Source: Brachynemurus nebulosus (lineage: Eukaryota > Arthropoda > Insecta > Neuroptera > Myrmeleontidae). From it: DNA of 64,000 nucleotides. The stretch is taken from assembly GCA_035578155.1 (NCBI GenBank), contig JAPWDM010000003.1, positions 65,092,142 through 65,156,141 on the forward strand, read 5' to 3'. Made by a program: the position numbers and the translations under genes. Positions 9,501 to 23,104 of this stretch are shown piece after piece. Each line of letters opens with the position of its first letter. The stretch's first letter is position 1. The notes under the pieces are model-generated. The model ran no database searches. It saw only the letters and a list, made by a program, of their open reading frames with translations, and was not told where the DNA came from.

Positions 9501-12500
9501 TTTTTCATTTTTAAATTGATTAAAAATGCTCATAAAGCCAGTGATAAGTTTTAGTAAATTGAAAAAAAAACTCTATCGATTTTTGATGAATCGATTATAT
9601 ACTTTAAAAAAATAATTGTATAAAGAAATTCCTTTTACAATATCAAAAAATAAATTTTAGGATGTGCCAAAAAATCAAATTTGTATTTCTAATTATTAAA
9701 AGTCTGTAAAAATAATTATTGGTTATTTATTAATTTAGAAATAAATTCTCTGTATATTATAATTAATACATATCTAAAAACATCGTCTTAAATCACCTAA
9801 AAATCACTGTTTAATTCACATTTTTAACACTGTATACATATCACACTCTGAACATTGCCAATTTAAAATAGTGAAAGCTTCCAGCCTACAAAATATAACC
9901 TAACAAAAACATTCTTTAAAAATCTATCACAAATAATTCACACGTATACACAAAAACATATTTTTGATACATTCAAAATTTATTTTTGGATATAGATTAT
10001 TAAATTTTATTGTAAATAAAACTAAAAAATAAAATGTACAAGAAAGTAATAAACATGTATAATTATTATTAGTAATTAAATTATATTTATATGCTTTTGT
10101 GAAATGAACGTAAAAAAAATTATAATCTCAAATATTTAAATTATATTTGTGCAGTGTACAATAAAAAAAATATCAATTGCAAAAATAAAAACACATATCA
10201 CTAGAAAAAAAAATTGTACGTACATAATTAAGAAATAATTTTAAATGAAGACACAACACGAATTGACAAGTATTCAGCTAGTAATATTGTAGAGCTGTTT
10301 TTTCAATTATTTTTTTATAATTATACATTTATCTTTAAGTATTAATTATTAAAATTAATTAAATTAAATGAATATTGTACATAATCACTACATTTATCTT
10401 TCAGTAAACATAAAAAAGTTCAATATTGCCATATTGAAAATACCTGTTTTTTTATTAATTTCTCTTAAAAATAATTATTTAATTTTTAATTAATGATAAG
10501 TGTACACAGCTCTTGTATATGAGTATATATTTAAATAATGTAAAAAAAATTCCGTAGTACAGAAAATTTTATCTTTTTAGTGTGTAAATGTAAATTTTTT
10601 TTCTTTCTCTACTCATTAGGTAAATACTAATTTCTAAATATTTTTATTTTGAAATTATTTAGAAATTTCTCGTAAGACGAAATAAATTTTACGCAAAATT
10701 ATTTGTAAAATTTCTCATTTGTATTAAAATTTTGTGTAAACAAAATTCGAAATTAATGACCAATCAGTACTATTAGTGCGAAACCTAACCTCAACTGTCA
10801 AATTAACCTATTTTTAGATATTAAGACCGATTGCAATTATTAAAAATATATGTATTACAGTAAACATAGAATCAATTAATGTGAGTTCATTAAATTTCGT
10901 TTAAATAAATACATACGTACGTCAGCAAAGTAAAAAACAAATATCAATTTTTGGACTTTGTATGTTTACCGTAATAGATATATTTCTATAAAATATATTT
11001 GTTTACATCTGTTCAAACAATTAATAACTGATATTAAGGCTTATGAACGTAATTGTAAAAGTACATAATAAAAGTTTATACTAATAAAACAAATTTTTTA
11101 ACCAATTTTCTACTTATAAATAAAAATAGTCATTACAACAAAGAAAAAAAATTTAATCGGTAAGACTGTCACTCTTATGATGTAACTGAAACCTTCCAAA
11201 ACAAAAAAGTAAAAATGTTTAACATCCATACAGAATTTGATAATTCAAATTCGGACAATCACAATTAAAGGATTATTCGATTCAAAAAATTTTTGGAATT
11301 TTTCATAACACGAATTACAGTCAATATAAATGAATCGATTAAACCTTTAATGTTTATACTTATGCTGTAATGCCTTTATGATTTTCTTTTTTTTTTTTCA
11401 TTGTATCAAATCAAAAAACCATATCAAAGCAATTTAGAACGTTTACAAATAATTTTGGTACTGTATAAAAATCTTAATCTATAATCTGAAATAAATACAT
11501 AATTTTTTTTCATCCAACGACAACAGGGAATCCAATTTGTAAAATAAAAAGTAGAGGTTATGTTGATTTTGACAGTTGGATAATTAAAATTGTGTATTCA
11601 TTTTCAAATTTATATTTATAAAAAGCCTAAATTACATATTAGAATAGTGCCTACAAATCTATTTTGTATTGTAAACTTCTTTGTACTATTTTTAGGATAA
11701 TAGCATTTGTACGAAACGCAATTTTAGAAATACATACATTATTTATAGTAGATATAAAAAAAGTATTGCACGAACAAAAAAAAAAAACTATATTGACTGC
11801 TATTTAAAATAGAATTTAATAATAATAAAAACGCATTTTGTAAATTAATAAATGCAATCTTATATGAAAGGTATAAACATTTAGATTTTAGGGACAACTT
11901 CCGTAAATAATTTTTATTTAAATATTTTTAAAAGAAAACTAAAACATATCAAAATTGAAGTGATTTCAAAACGATAACCAGATACATATCAAGCAAAAGC
12001 ACTGTAATTAATAATGAATGTACATAATTATAGGAATTTTAAGTCAAATAAAACATATCAAAAAGCACAAGAGTGGTTGGTTATAAAGTCAGTTTACTTA
12101 TCATATTATGGTTATTAGATTGAATTAACTGTTTTTTCTGAACAGATACCTTTCATATTTGTCGCAATTGAGACAAAAATATTTGCTAAACTGTTTTCGA
12201 AACTATCACTGGTTTCAAATCGATGTGGTCGGCTTCCAAAAATGTTATAACACATAAATTGCACCGCCAAAATTTTTTTCACTCTCCTCCTTAAACTAAG
12301 CTTCCTATACAATATTTTGTTCTTGTGTTTTTTAGTAAAATTAGTGAAAAATTATCGAGTAATATATATGTATATTTAAATGTGAGATTTGAACTAATTA
12401 AAAAAGTTATTTTTGTACCTGTTACACTAATTGTTAATATTTTAAATAAATGAAATATATTTTATCTATATATATATTATATATTTTATTAAAAATTTTC

Positions 12501-14311
12501 TATTAATTTAGTGTAAAAAAACAGTTACTTCAGTCTAATAAAAATTTACGATAGCAAGTAGTTATACGGCCTGATTAGTATGAGACAAGAAATCTATTAA
12601 AGCAAAAGAAAAAATCAATTATTAAAATTAAAAAAAAAAATAGTTCAATTATTAAAAAAAAATTGTATATTTACAACACTTATGATCTTATGTATACTGC
12701 AGAAAAAAATTATCTACGCTTCTAGATATTAAGACGCTATTAACAATCATTTATATACGCTCAAAATTTTATTTTTCGGTTCGACGTCATTGTATCCAAA
12801 TTGTGATTTGAAAATTATCTACATTATGATCAATATACAAACATAACCTTAACAAATATTGACATCTGACGTGAGTGGAATATACATAACCTCACTAATC
12901 TAGATAATTTTCAAATTTACAACCAATTATTAAAATTTTATTTGCCAAACACTAGGAAAATGTAATCGAATGTATGTCTAACGAAAAAAAAATGATTTTA
13001 TGTTTTTTTTGTGAAACAAAAATATTTTGATGTGATAATTTTAAAAAAATTATATGTTAGATTTTATGTGAAAAAAGTTACTTAGGAGAAAATAAAAGAA
13101 ACGGGAATTGTATTTTGTAAATGCAAATGTGAATATTTTTATTGTTGTAAAAAGATGGAACAAAACCAAATTCAGAATTCTAGTTGGAAACCACAAGGAA
13201 CATGTAATTTTTTTTAGGAAATTCAAATCATACATATCAATATTTGTGTCTTGCATATAGATTTAAGCATAAAGAATATAACATATGCAATGAAAAATGA
13301 AGAAAAAATTCAGTATTTTATATTTAAATCCCTATATTTATAATATCCTTTTAATATATTAGATATTATATGTAATATTATAATAAAAAATGGCTGTAAA
13401 AAAAAACATATCCTTTCCGAGTAGTGACAACAAACCAATTTCACCATAAAATCTGTTTATAGCTTTTTCAAAAAAAAACACAGTAACGCAACATTTTTAT
13501 TAATTTTCCCTCCAAAAACAATTTCACAAAAAACTATTAATTTATTGTTTTTCCGGTGAAATTGATATACGAAAAACATAATCGCTTTTCATTGTTTCAA
13601 TGTGATTCTTACTCTCTACGAGCAAAGACGACTACTCTAAAAAGTCAATATTAAAGTAGTAAAAAATATATTTAAAGTAAGTTTTAGATTTACAATATAA
13701 ATAATTATAAGAAAATGAGAAATAATATATTAATAAACAGATGTATTATACACGTGAATCTGTAGCTTTCAGTTTCTTGTATAATTATAAAGATTCCGTT
13801 TTTATTTTTATGTTTATTTTTAATTCTTTTCTCTCGTAATATCATGGTTCAATAAATCTAAATTGTTTTCGATGTATAGATAATCAAAAAACAATTTGTT
13901 TAATTTTTTTTTGGGGTTTAGATTTTTCAAAATAATTATTTCTGCGACCTTCACGACAATAAGCATATACATATAGATTGTACAATGCTTTTTAGAAAGA
14001 AATTTTTATTAGATAACGCGCTCTCTAGTAAACGATTTAAATGACCTTTCTCTCTAAGTATATTATTATTATATAACGCTACTGAAATAATATTGTTATT
14101 ATAATACCTAAACTATACTTTTTATTAATAAACAAAAACAACTATTGAACTATGAAATTCCAGCTTTAAATGACAAAAATTCAAAAAAAAAAAAAAAGTA
14201 AAAAAAATTTATATGTAGCTTTAATACTATTTCAATAACGATTTTAAATAAAGATTATTGAAATAATATATATTGCGTTTTATTTCTAACCTAAATTATA
14301 TTCTTAATTTT
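6596..14311. other. AT-rich desert downstream of Ace
   Basis: About 7.7 kb directly follows the Ace stop codon. It has no gene that I can support, and 8200-14300 is extremely AT-rich with frequent stops. Poly-A/T runs and AATAAA-like motifs are abundant but uninformative at this composition. Part of it may be Ace 3'UTR, since insect Ace transcripts can have long 3'UTRs, but nothing in the sequence fixes the polyadenylation site. Confidence 0.5.
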
Positions 14312-14315
14312 TTAA

Positions 14316-15239
14316 CCCTAGAATCATACGTTGGTCTACAAGTCAAGTTAATCATACGTCGGCGTCGTTTCGACGAATGGACTTTTTACGGGAAGTTTTA
14401 GAGTTTATTTGCAAAAAACATTTTTATTACATAACAATACTACAAAAGCGAACAAAATATTTAAAAAAAATTGGATTTGGAAAAATTTCTTAATATAAAT
14501 ATTTATTAATTTTTTTAATCTTTTTATCAAAGCATATTTTCACTATAAAAATTAAAAAATAGATAAATACATCAATTGTATCATAAAACATGTGTTTCAA
14601 ATAATTAATTTGTGAACTATTATGAGTCAGTGGACATGTGTGACTCTACACAAGGTGAAATTTCTCAGTCATAAATATTCCTATAGATACGTAGTTATTT
14701 CCCCATTAGGCACATTTGTAATTTTTCTAAAATTTGTTAGTAATTTTTCGAATAACATCTCCAAAAATAATAAAAATTAAAATATTTTCCACAAAATAAA
14801 TTGTTAATCTTTTATTAACCCACTTGAAACGCATTCTTTGGTTTGCGATTCAATATATTAAAACTTCAGTATTATGTCGTCTCTATAAGTCAAACAGCTG
14901 TAATCATTTTTCACATTATCATAATCATTGAATAAATTAATTATAACATCCATATCTTTAATAAATTTTAAAAAAATTAGGAAAACTTTTAAATGTGGAG
15001 TACAAAATCTTTAAAAAAAATATATAGGTTAATCATACATCGTCGTCCTTTTGACGCACACTATCTCAGTATAAAAAAAACGACAATAGCTATAAACAAA
15101 ATTTATACGTCTTATGTGTTATAATAACAAATAAATTAGATAACAGAAGTTTCACAGCAAGCAGGTACCGACAAGTTGTAGTATTGGAGCAGGTAGAGAA
15201 GTTCGTTCGTCGTTTTGACGAGTACGTATGATTCTAGGG
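14316..15239. mobile_element. piggyBac-type non-autonomous element
   Basis: The ends CCCTAGAATCATACGT and ACGTATGATTCTAGGG are perfect 16-bp inverted repeats, each abutting TTAA (14312-14315, 15240-15243). TTAA-CCCTAGAA is the classic piggyBac terminus. Subterminal GTCGTTTCGACGA-like palindromes occur near both ends. The 924-bp interior has no transposase ORF. Confidence 0.88.
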
Positions 15240-15639
15240 TTAAAAGAGGGGCATCAAAAAATTAAGACCTTTAGTGAAAGAGAAACCTTTTAAAAACCCT
15301 CAAAACTGTTATTTCTCATTCTTATCGTCAAAAAAAAAAAAAAAAAAATTATAAACATTGAGAATGAGGTCAGAATTATCAGGATGGAAAAATTCTAGCA
15401 CAATTAATTGTTATAAAAAATTTAATTGTTTATTTCTTTACAACTGCTAAACCATTTGTTTTAGAAGAAAAGTTTTTCGATAAAAAATAATTTTCATGAC
15501 GTAATGAACAACACCAAATCCATCTTTGAAAATGATTTTTTATACTGAACACTATTTGTACAAGTATGGCTTGCATTTGATCGATTTTTTTATGAAATAT
15601 TTTTAACGAGTTTAATTTTATTAATAAAAATATTTTAAA

Positions 15640-16130
15640 ACTTCACAACAAAAAAGCCCGAAAAAGTTTCAGATGAAAATTCCCAGAATTTTATACTGCA
15701 AACGGATGAAAATTAGCTTCTTTCAAATTATAATGAAATTTGGAATATGGAATTTTAGGAATTTTTATTAATTTGTAATTTTTTAAAACTTTTTTGTCGT
15801 AGGTGTTTAAAATTTTTGCCGTGGAATCTCAAAAATTTCAAAGTGATTTATCAAAATTTTTAATTTTACATTTCCCCTGGAATATCCTAGAAACGGTTGG
15901 GCCCATTTAAGTGAATATTTAAATTTTTATTTTTATTCTGGAAATGCTGGAATATTTTGAAAACAATTAGGTAAATCATTTTTTATCAAACCTGGCGAAG
16001 AATCATCCCAGAATTACCAGCTTTCAAATAAAAAAAAAACTACACACAAATTGATTAAGCCGTTTTGGAGATAAATGGTAGCAGACGCATAAATGCATAC
16101 ACTTCTTAGCTGCTCTGTTCCGCCGTGAAT
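15640..16130 (+). repeat. Dispersed repeat, family shared with 61600-62470
   Basis: Several blocks match, in inverted orientation, the DNA at 61600-61800 and 62400-62470. One runs TCAAACCTGG, then AGGAATCATC-like, then TTTAAATAAAA; another contains AAGCCGTTTTG followed by TAAATGG and CAGACG. It has no coding capacity. The wording, with a consensus of oligo-A tracts and AAGCCGTTTTGG, resembles tails of decayed non-LTR retroelements, but the class is not determined. Confidence 0.5.
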
Positions 16131-19100
16131 AAAAGTGAAAAACATCAAGTTCAAACTTGTCCCTGCCTAGAAATTTTCAAACTAGAAATATCAAAAATTA
16201 TGAATTTAAGTAATCTACGCTAGCTTTTTTTATCTCTACTATGTTAAATATCGACAAAAAAGTGCAACAAAAACTAAATCTACCAACAAAAACTATAAAT
16301 TTATAACAGAACGAAGTTTTTTTTTGCATTTAATCAAATAACTCTTCTAATCTCTTCCAATAACTAAATTCCCATGTTATTATGTATAACTGTACAAGCA
16401 AATTGAAAAATTAAACAATTAATTTGTTTTATTTACAATTTTTTTTTCTGCTTATTGTAAATACAAATACCAAATTAGGTCAATAAACAACATTAATTTT
16501 TTTTACGGGAATCAATTTATTGGTAAACAATCGCTGTTTTCAAACGTCCTTCCATCAATGACAATATTATATTATGCAGATGTATATTTGTGGAAAAAAA
16601 TACGATATACCTATCTGGCGGCCTATTGATGAGAAGCAACACACCTATATTTGACTTTATAAAAGTAAAATAAACAGGTGAAATCACACTTGATTTTTTT
16701 TTTCAATTCTGTTTTAAATAGCCGGTGAGAAAAAATGTTATTTTATTATATCGAAAAATTCGCCAAAGGGAGTGTTTGTTGTAGGCTTGTAGTACACGCA
16801 CTTGGTCAGTGGTCAACCGTAACAACAGGTTTTTTAATGTGCGTGGTTGACGCAAAAATACTTGGGGAGATTTTGATGAAACTGTGGGTTTTATTCTTTA
16901 GAGGTTTAGTCAACATTTGCATATTGCTTATGGTTATTTTTTCTGTGTGTACTGTGTATCTTTTAGTTGTTAAATTCAAATATTTAATTCAAGTATAAAT
17001 AAAATAAATAAAAAATTCAAGTATAAATAAATCTAAACTACTTTTTTCGATACCGTTGACAAAATATCTCACCGATTTACTTGAAATTTGGTACAGACTT
17101 TCTTAATACTATCGAAATTGGTCAGACGTAGGGGTTTCAGAAATTTTTTTTTACTATTGTTAAAAAATTTTTAAAGTTGAAAAAAGGAGCCGAAAATTTG
17201 ATTTTTTTAAATGGACGCCATTTTGTGGATAAATTTATTTTTTCAAATCGACTACGTCCAACTTATTCTACATCCTTATTTATTACGAATTAACTAAAAT
17301 TTTACGTTTCAGATCACCAGGAGGGTTGGAATCACGTCAATCAGGAGGCACCTTTTTTTGAGTCCCCACTTTGCCGGCCTGTACCAATTTCAATTTTGAA
17401 TTTTTTTTTTTAAATTTTTATACATTTTTATACCTATCAAATGTCAATAAAAAACTGTTAAAAAATGGATACTAAAAATGTTTTTTTTTATTACCCCCGT
17501 AAAATCACCTCAAATTCGAGCCTCTAGACTAGAATACCCCCTTAAAAATATAAACGTCAGATTCAAAATTTTTTTACGAAAATTTCACTTTATAGAATAA
17601 AATAAAGCCCAATTCTAAAACTATTAATATGGGTATGTATCTACGGAAAGGTCTCAAAGTGTTGAAATTAAAGATCGAGTCGTTTAGAAATCGGCGCGAA
17701 AACTGCAATGAACTGTACGCGGGTAAAACTGAAGGGAATTATTGGAAAAATAGAATAAAAGAGCAATGAATCATTTTGTTTGTGAGGTGGAGGGGAGTGG
17801 AGGTATACAAAAAACATCACTTTGAAACTTAACAATTCAGAAAGAGGGCTTTATTTTGAGAATCTTTCCTAACGATACATTCATACAATTTGGTACATTA
17901 AAAAAAAAATTTGCAATCTCAAATTCTACGGAAAAGTATCCCAAGAAATTAAGAAAAATTTGTGATCTACCTAAAATAAGGTCAGTAAGAATTTTTGCTC
18001 GTTCACACGGCCGGCGAAAGGGTACGGTAGATGGGGCGATTGCTCGAGGGACCGGGCCTAAAAAGGAAGCCTGCAGCCTCGATTAGGGGCCCGGCAAAAG
18101 TGAGACGAGGTTTTTTTTTCTTTTTTCTTTTTTTTTCCTCGTCAATTGTATTTTTTGGAATAAAATTTTTTATACCCCCCTGGAGGGCATTATTTCCGAA
18201 ATCAGACACATTATCGTCGAAAAAATTTAATTCGTTATAAATGAAGCCCACTGTACCGCATATTTATGATTAAAACTTAACCCATATGTGTCATATTTTT
18301 CAAAATTCAATTATAATTGCCCTTGCAACCATTTTCACTTGGTCGGTATGTGGACATAATAAAGAAATTTTAATGTCAAGTTTTTGACATCTGTACAAAA
18401 AATATTAATTAATTAATTTAAATAAAAAGAGAAATTTATTTTTGATTTATTTAAGAAAAAAAGACCGATCATTATATTATGTCGTTACGTCAATGCTGAG
18501 GTAATTCAGTTCAATTTATAGAGTTGTTCTTTCGCCATTGGGCTATTCTACAGTAACGCAAAATTCTTGTTCGGAAAAAATTGAATTCATACAGAACTTT
18601 TTAATGTCTAAAAATAGCTAAAAAATTATTATTTTTAACACCGTCGCGTCATGTTAAAATTTTTATCAATTTTCGATAAAATTGTACACATGCTATCAAC
18701 CTTACCATTTTAATTAGTTCGAAAAATTTTGCTTAGTTGTTATGCCAATGAATTTATATTGATAAATTACTTAATTATTTATGAAGAATGTTCCCAAGAA
18801 TGGCTCATAGGGCAATAAAATTTTCAAAATTCCATGGTATTATAACAAATAGTAATTTTTTAATCGTTTTTAACCCTTTAAATGCCATATAAAAAAATAT
18901 TTAATTTTACTTTTATAGTTATTATTTAAACTTGAATAAATTGAACATTTTAAAGGCTCCAAAACTATTTTTTTTATGTTAGAAACTTAAAATTTGATGC
19001 TGTTCATAGGTTTTTGGTACCGCTTTTTAATTTTCACAAAATCGGAATTGTCAAATCAACAGAAAAATGAACCAATTGTAATAAGATATATTATTGCATT

Positions 19101-19430
19101 GAGACTTAGTATTTTTTAACAGAAAATTATTTAATTTACGAACCTAAGCTTGTAGACGATCTCTACAAATTAAAATATTTGGGCTGCGGATGGTACTTTG
19201 AGTACCCTCAATTTAGAGTGAAAAATTGAAGTTAATACTGAAAATATGTTTTTAGTCAATCAAAAATACACTTTTTTGACAATAGAAACACAAATAAAAC
19301 ACAAATACAATTTTAAAATGTTTATACAGTGGTACTCTCTCTTGAGTTAGTAATAACTTTTAAGCCAAGAAACCATCCAAGTCTCAAAAGTCCAGTTTGT
19401 CTCCAAAAATTTAGCTTACGGGCAAAAAAA
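16131..19430. other. Intergenic, no gene supported
   Basis: This stretch contains AT-rich DNA and short unclassified repeat-like pieces. An 87-codon ORF at 16735-16998 (+) is hydrophobic but has no recognisable family. GC-richer text at 18003-18180 (with GGGCCCGGCAAAAGTGAGAC) resembles text near 60100-60140 (GGAAAAGTGAAAG after a GC-rich block). It may be the remains of a DNA transposon. Confidence 0.45.
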
Positions 19431-19439
19431 CAATTCAGA

Positions 19440-19830
19440 CTTCCCTTTCTTTGTAAGTTATGGGCCCTGTAAACTGTAGAAAAATTATTTTCCCTTCTTG
19501 CGCCCTGAAACGATCCTACTACGAGGTTGCTTGAAGGGTTATAAAATACAATTGAACTCAGTTTACAATTGTAGTGAAACCACACAATCCCAAACCAAAT
19601 CATATCAATCTTAAAAGTTCTGATTCCCCTTCTTTGTAAGTTATGGGCCCTGCAAACTGTGGAAAAATTATTTCCCCTTCTTGCACCCTGAAACGATCGC
19701 TTCACCTGCTCCATTGCAATAAGTAAATCACAGTTTCTACTATAAGATTACTTGAAGGGTTAAATAAAATACAATTGAACACAATATCAGTTTACAATAA
19801 ATTGTAGTTAAACCACACAATACAAAATCA
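19440..19830. repeat. Two-copy tandem repeat, about 190-220 bp
   Basis: The block CTTTGTAAGTTATGGGCCCT followed by AAACTGT and GAAAAATTATTT occurs at about 19450 and 19637. The block CTTGAAGGGTT and AAAATACAATTGAAC occurs at about 19530 and 19752. The two units lie head to tail. Tandem copies keep a 130-codon minus-strand frame open (19322-19714), which I do not regard as a gene. The source could be an LTR-like sequence. Confidence 0.6.
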
Positions 19831-21021
19831 AATAAAAAAAATTCAACAAACAAAATTTTACAAACATAATTAACAACAAAAACTAACCAAATCTATTGAA
19901 CGAATTACGGACGGATACGCAACAACACAATTACTGAATTCAACAAAAATTTTTTGACGACACCAGAGAATGAAACCGAGGTATCATCAACTGTGATTGC
20001 CAGTCAATCATTTTATTATTATAAGAATCAATGACGATAATCGTTTGAAAATCATTCCGCAAACAGTGGTCAAACCAACATCACCACAAAGTCATCCCCC
20101 ATAATATAGTGGTAATATTAAGCAGTTTGTATACATAAATCGACATAATTAAAACCAACCTTTACACTAATATCACGTGTGAACGTGCTTTTAAATAGTG
20201 TGTTTATTACCAGTGTAAATATTAATGTAAGTTTACCATGAATTTTTTTCTCATCTCCTTTCTTTAATTGTTTACAGTAAAAATGAAAAACATTTTCTTT
20301 AATTTTTATTAATTAATATATTCATTTTTTAATTACATCACGACGCGTTGGTCGGCGTTAGTGATGGGGGCACAGGGGCGGTCGAATGGAAGTAATTAAT
20401 TAATAGAACGGCTTATTTTAAAAATAACAATGAAGTACGGTTTAATTATAAATGACATTTTTTTCGTTGTTTCGACTTTTTATGGTTTTTTTTTCAACCT
20501 TAATTATTTTGTGTATTAAAGAAGTCGACCACCTCGACAACTGCGTGTGACAGTTATTTGAAAACGTTAGTGGGGTAATGTTAGTGTCTGCAATAGAAAG
20601 GTAAATGATATCTGACAGGTTTTTTTTGTGGAAATAAAAAGTAGGTATATTGTTAATGTCTGTCATAATACGTAATTTTGCCGAGCGGTAACCAATAGCC
20701 GGGTAGAAAATAAATGAAAGACATTTTCATAGTCTGTTTTTTTTTTTTTAATTTTTTGGTGGTTTTGGAAAATCGAAGGCGTAGGGTGATTGTATCCTAC
20801 ACACGTATCCGGAATGTTCACCAACAACTAGTCACCGACTAGAAAATTCTCCCCCTCTTTCCGCAATTTGCCAAAAGCATAATTCACCGATTCTACAGTT
20901 TTGATTTCTGGTAACAATAAAAAAATATTATACAGTGTATAATTATATGTAAAATCATGGGATATATTTTATCCACAGATTTCTCACTTAAAAATAAGTC
21001 AGTTACTTCGATAAATTTTTA
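19831..21021. other. Intergenic, no gene supported
   Basis: AT-rich DNA with a few GC-richer patches (for example about 20340-20390). There are no splice-compatible coding blocks, no terminal repeats and no RNA gene that I can recognise. Confidence 0.5.
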
Positions 21022-21029
21022 GTCTGGAG

Positions 21030-21183
21030 CAGTAGTTCGCAAACTTTTCGGTCCACGTTCCCCTTTTGCATTTAAAAATTTCAAAGGACCTCTCAAATGT
21101 GCAGAAATGAGTATGTGACCTGAAATCAGTTGTTTCTCCGAAGTCCCAAATATTTTTTGCGGCTCCCACTTTGAGAATCACTG
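21030..21183. mobile_element. Short hAT MITE
   Basis: The ends CAGTAGTTCGCAAACTTTT and CACTTTGAGAATCACTG form an imperfect hAT TIR. Flanks GTCTGGAG (21022-21029) and GTCTATAG (21184-21191) match at 6 of 8 bases. It is 154 bp and non-coding. Confidence 0.65.
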
Positions 21184-21309
21184 GTCTATAGAGTATTTAA
21201 ACGGAAGGTTATGAAATCTTAAACTTACATTTTGTTTCGAATATAGGCGGAGTTTACTTTTTACGATAAAGTCTTGTATAGAGAATTTGATTAGAATTGG
21301 TTGGCTTAA

Positions 21310-22134
21310 GGTACCATCACAGTGTGAACGGCCGAAAAATAGTCAATTTTCGCAATTTTTTTGGAATGCATAGGATGGGAGAATGGGGATGAATTTCTTT
21401 TTTTACTTTTTTATTAATACCACTTTTTAACAATACAAAAATATTTTTTTATTCATTTTTATTTATTTTTTATAATTATTATAATTTTTTGAAAAAAGTG
21501 TCTTTAAGAAAGAGCGGCTATTGGTGCCCACGTTTGCGGCCGCAGTTTTCATCTAAGAAAAAAAGTAAATAGATTATCAATCTGTGTTTTTTTTTAAATT
21601 TGAAAAAATGACGGCAATTTGAATAAAAAGGACAAAATTTAAGCTCTATTTCAATAGTTTTCCGTATAAAAAAATAGGAAGATTTAAAAAAAAAGCTTCC
21701 ATAGGTACACGAAGAATGGAATAAAGAATATTCTGTCAAAATTTCAAACTTATAGCTTGGAAACTTTCCCTCTGAAAGTGGGTACCGTTTTTGAAAAGGG
21801 CATTTCGAGACATATGCGTTTGAATTTTGTTTCGAAATTGTTTCAAATCATTGTTTCAACAACAATGCGATACTGTTGTGATAATAATTGATCTTATACG
21901 TTCACTGGTTGTGGAAAGACTGAATGTAAAGTGGTATAAAACCCCCAAAAGGCGCCAATCGATCCACAGAATTTTGTATTTAGACTGAATCCATTGATCC
22001 GTGGTCCTAGCAACCGTAAAAATTCAAATTTCAATTTGAAATTTTGAGAGAACATGCATAACTGTATGTACTTTAAGATAAAACCAAAAAAAAAATAAAT
22101 TTATCATTTCAAAATTCTACACTGTGATGGTACC
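21310..22134. mobile_element. piggyBac-type MITE, copy A
   Basis: The terminal repeat GGTACCATCACAGTGT is found at both ends and is flanked by TTAA at 21306-21309 and 22135-22138. The interior matches copy B (30578-31331) in inverted orientation: both contain a GGTGCC/GGCACC AATAGCCGC block and CTTTCCACAACCAGTGAACG. Both lack a transposase and must have been mobilised in trans. Confidence 0.9.
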
Positions 22135-22138
22135 TTAA

Positions 22139-22480
22139 GTTAATTTAACATTTAATTATTAAGTTAATTCAAAATTTAAACTATCTTTGTACATAACAAT
22201 TAAAATAAAATAAATACGCTGCCAATAGGGTGTGGCACACAGCTTCCTCGTACTCGTAAAAGACTTTAAAACAGTATTCTACCAAATATATATACCGTGA
22301 AATTATATTTTCGCCTTAAAGTTCATAAAAAATTGTTGTGACTCAAAATACTTAAAGGCTAAATTATAAAATAATAGCAAAAATATTTTAGAAACTAACC
22401 CCCAAAATATTTTAAAAAGTTGAGCCAAATGGGACTAGCAGTAAATAAGATATTGACATTTAATGGGATTTCATGGTAGC
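22139..22480. other. AT-rich intergenic DNA
   Basis: No ORF, terminal repeat or RNA signal was recognised between the piggyBac MITE and the next retroelement-like tail. Confidence 0.5.
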
Positions 22481-22690
22481 GCCGTGGATGCTATTACTCC
22501 GAATGCAATGAAATTTGTAGGGGACCATCTGGACCATCAGACCGCATAATTTCTGACAATTTCATAAAAAAGAATTGAATAGTTCAGAAGTTATGCCACT
22601 TGGTGCAAACTGGCGACACACAGACGGACGGACAAACACCAAACCAAAATTGTTCAGGAAGCTCTAAAACGTAAAATGTGCGTAAAAAAT
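22480..22690 (+). repeat. Retroelement-like 3' tail, family A
   Basis: The order GACCATCTGGACCATCAGAC, then CAGAAGTTATG, then CACAGACGGACGGACAAACA, then CCAAAATTGTT and AGGAAGCTC, then AAAACGTAAAAT is shared with the minus strand of 58437-58640. The ACGGACGGACAAAC stretch is common near 3' ends of insect non-LTR elements and their SINEs. There is no coding remnant. Confidence 0.5.
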
Positions 22691-22825
22691 TTTATTGTGG
22701 AGGGAATTTTTTTTTTATTTTTTAAAAAGTGATCACAATGCTTCCGCTACTTTAGTAGTCTGGGAAGCAAAATAGTAGAAATAGTATACTCAAAATATTT
22801 TATTAATAAGCATAATAATAAATAC

Positions 22826-23021
22826 ACCTGTCGCAGCATCCTGCATAACATAGCGAATTTCCATTTCCAAAAGTACATTTTTCTCGGAAACTAGTTGATA
22901 TAGAGTAATTGTAAATAAAAAAACCTTCTTTATGTAAATTTTCCGCCTCATCCCGCCAAATCTTTTTCACGAAAAATGTCCAAAACACCGTAAACGTTTT
23001 CACGAAATTTCACACTTAGTA

Positions 23022-23104
<83 letters not shown>

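Noticed and set aside
10000..12400. TGTANATA motifs as Pumilio sites in an Ace 3'UTR
   Set aside because: Such motifs are expected often at this AT content, and transcription of the region is not shown.
16735..16998. 87-codon hydrophobic ORF
   Set aside because: No recognisable motif or splice context; hydrophobic frames are expected in T-rich DNA.
19322..19714. 130-codon minus-strand ORF
   Set aside because: It spans a two-copy tandem repeat, which keeps the frame open in both units; no domain and no splice sites.
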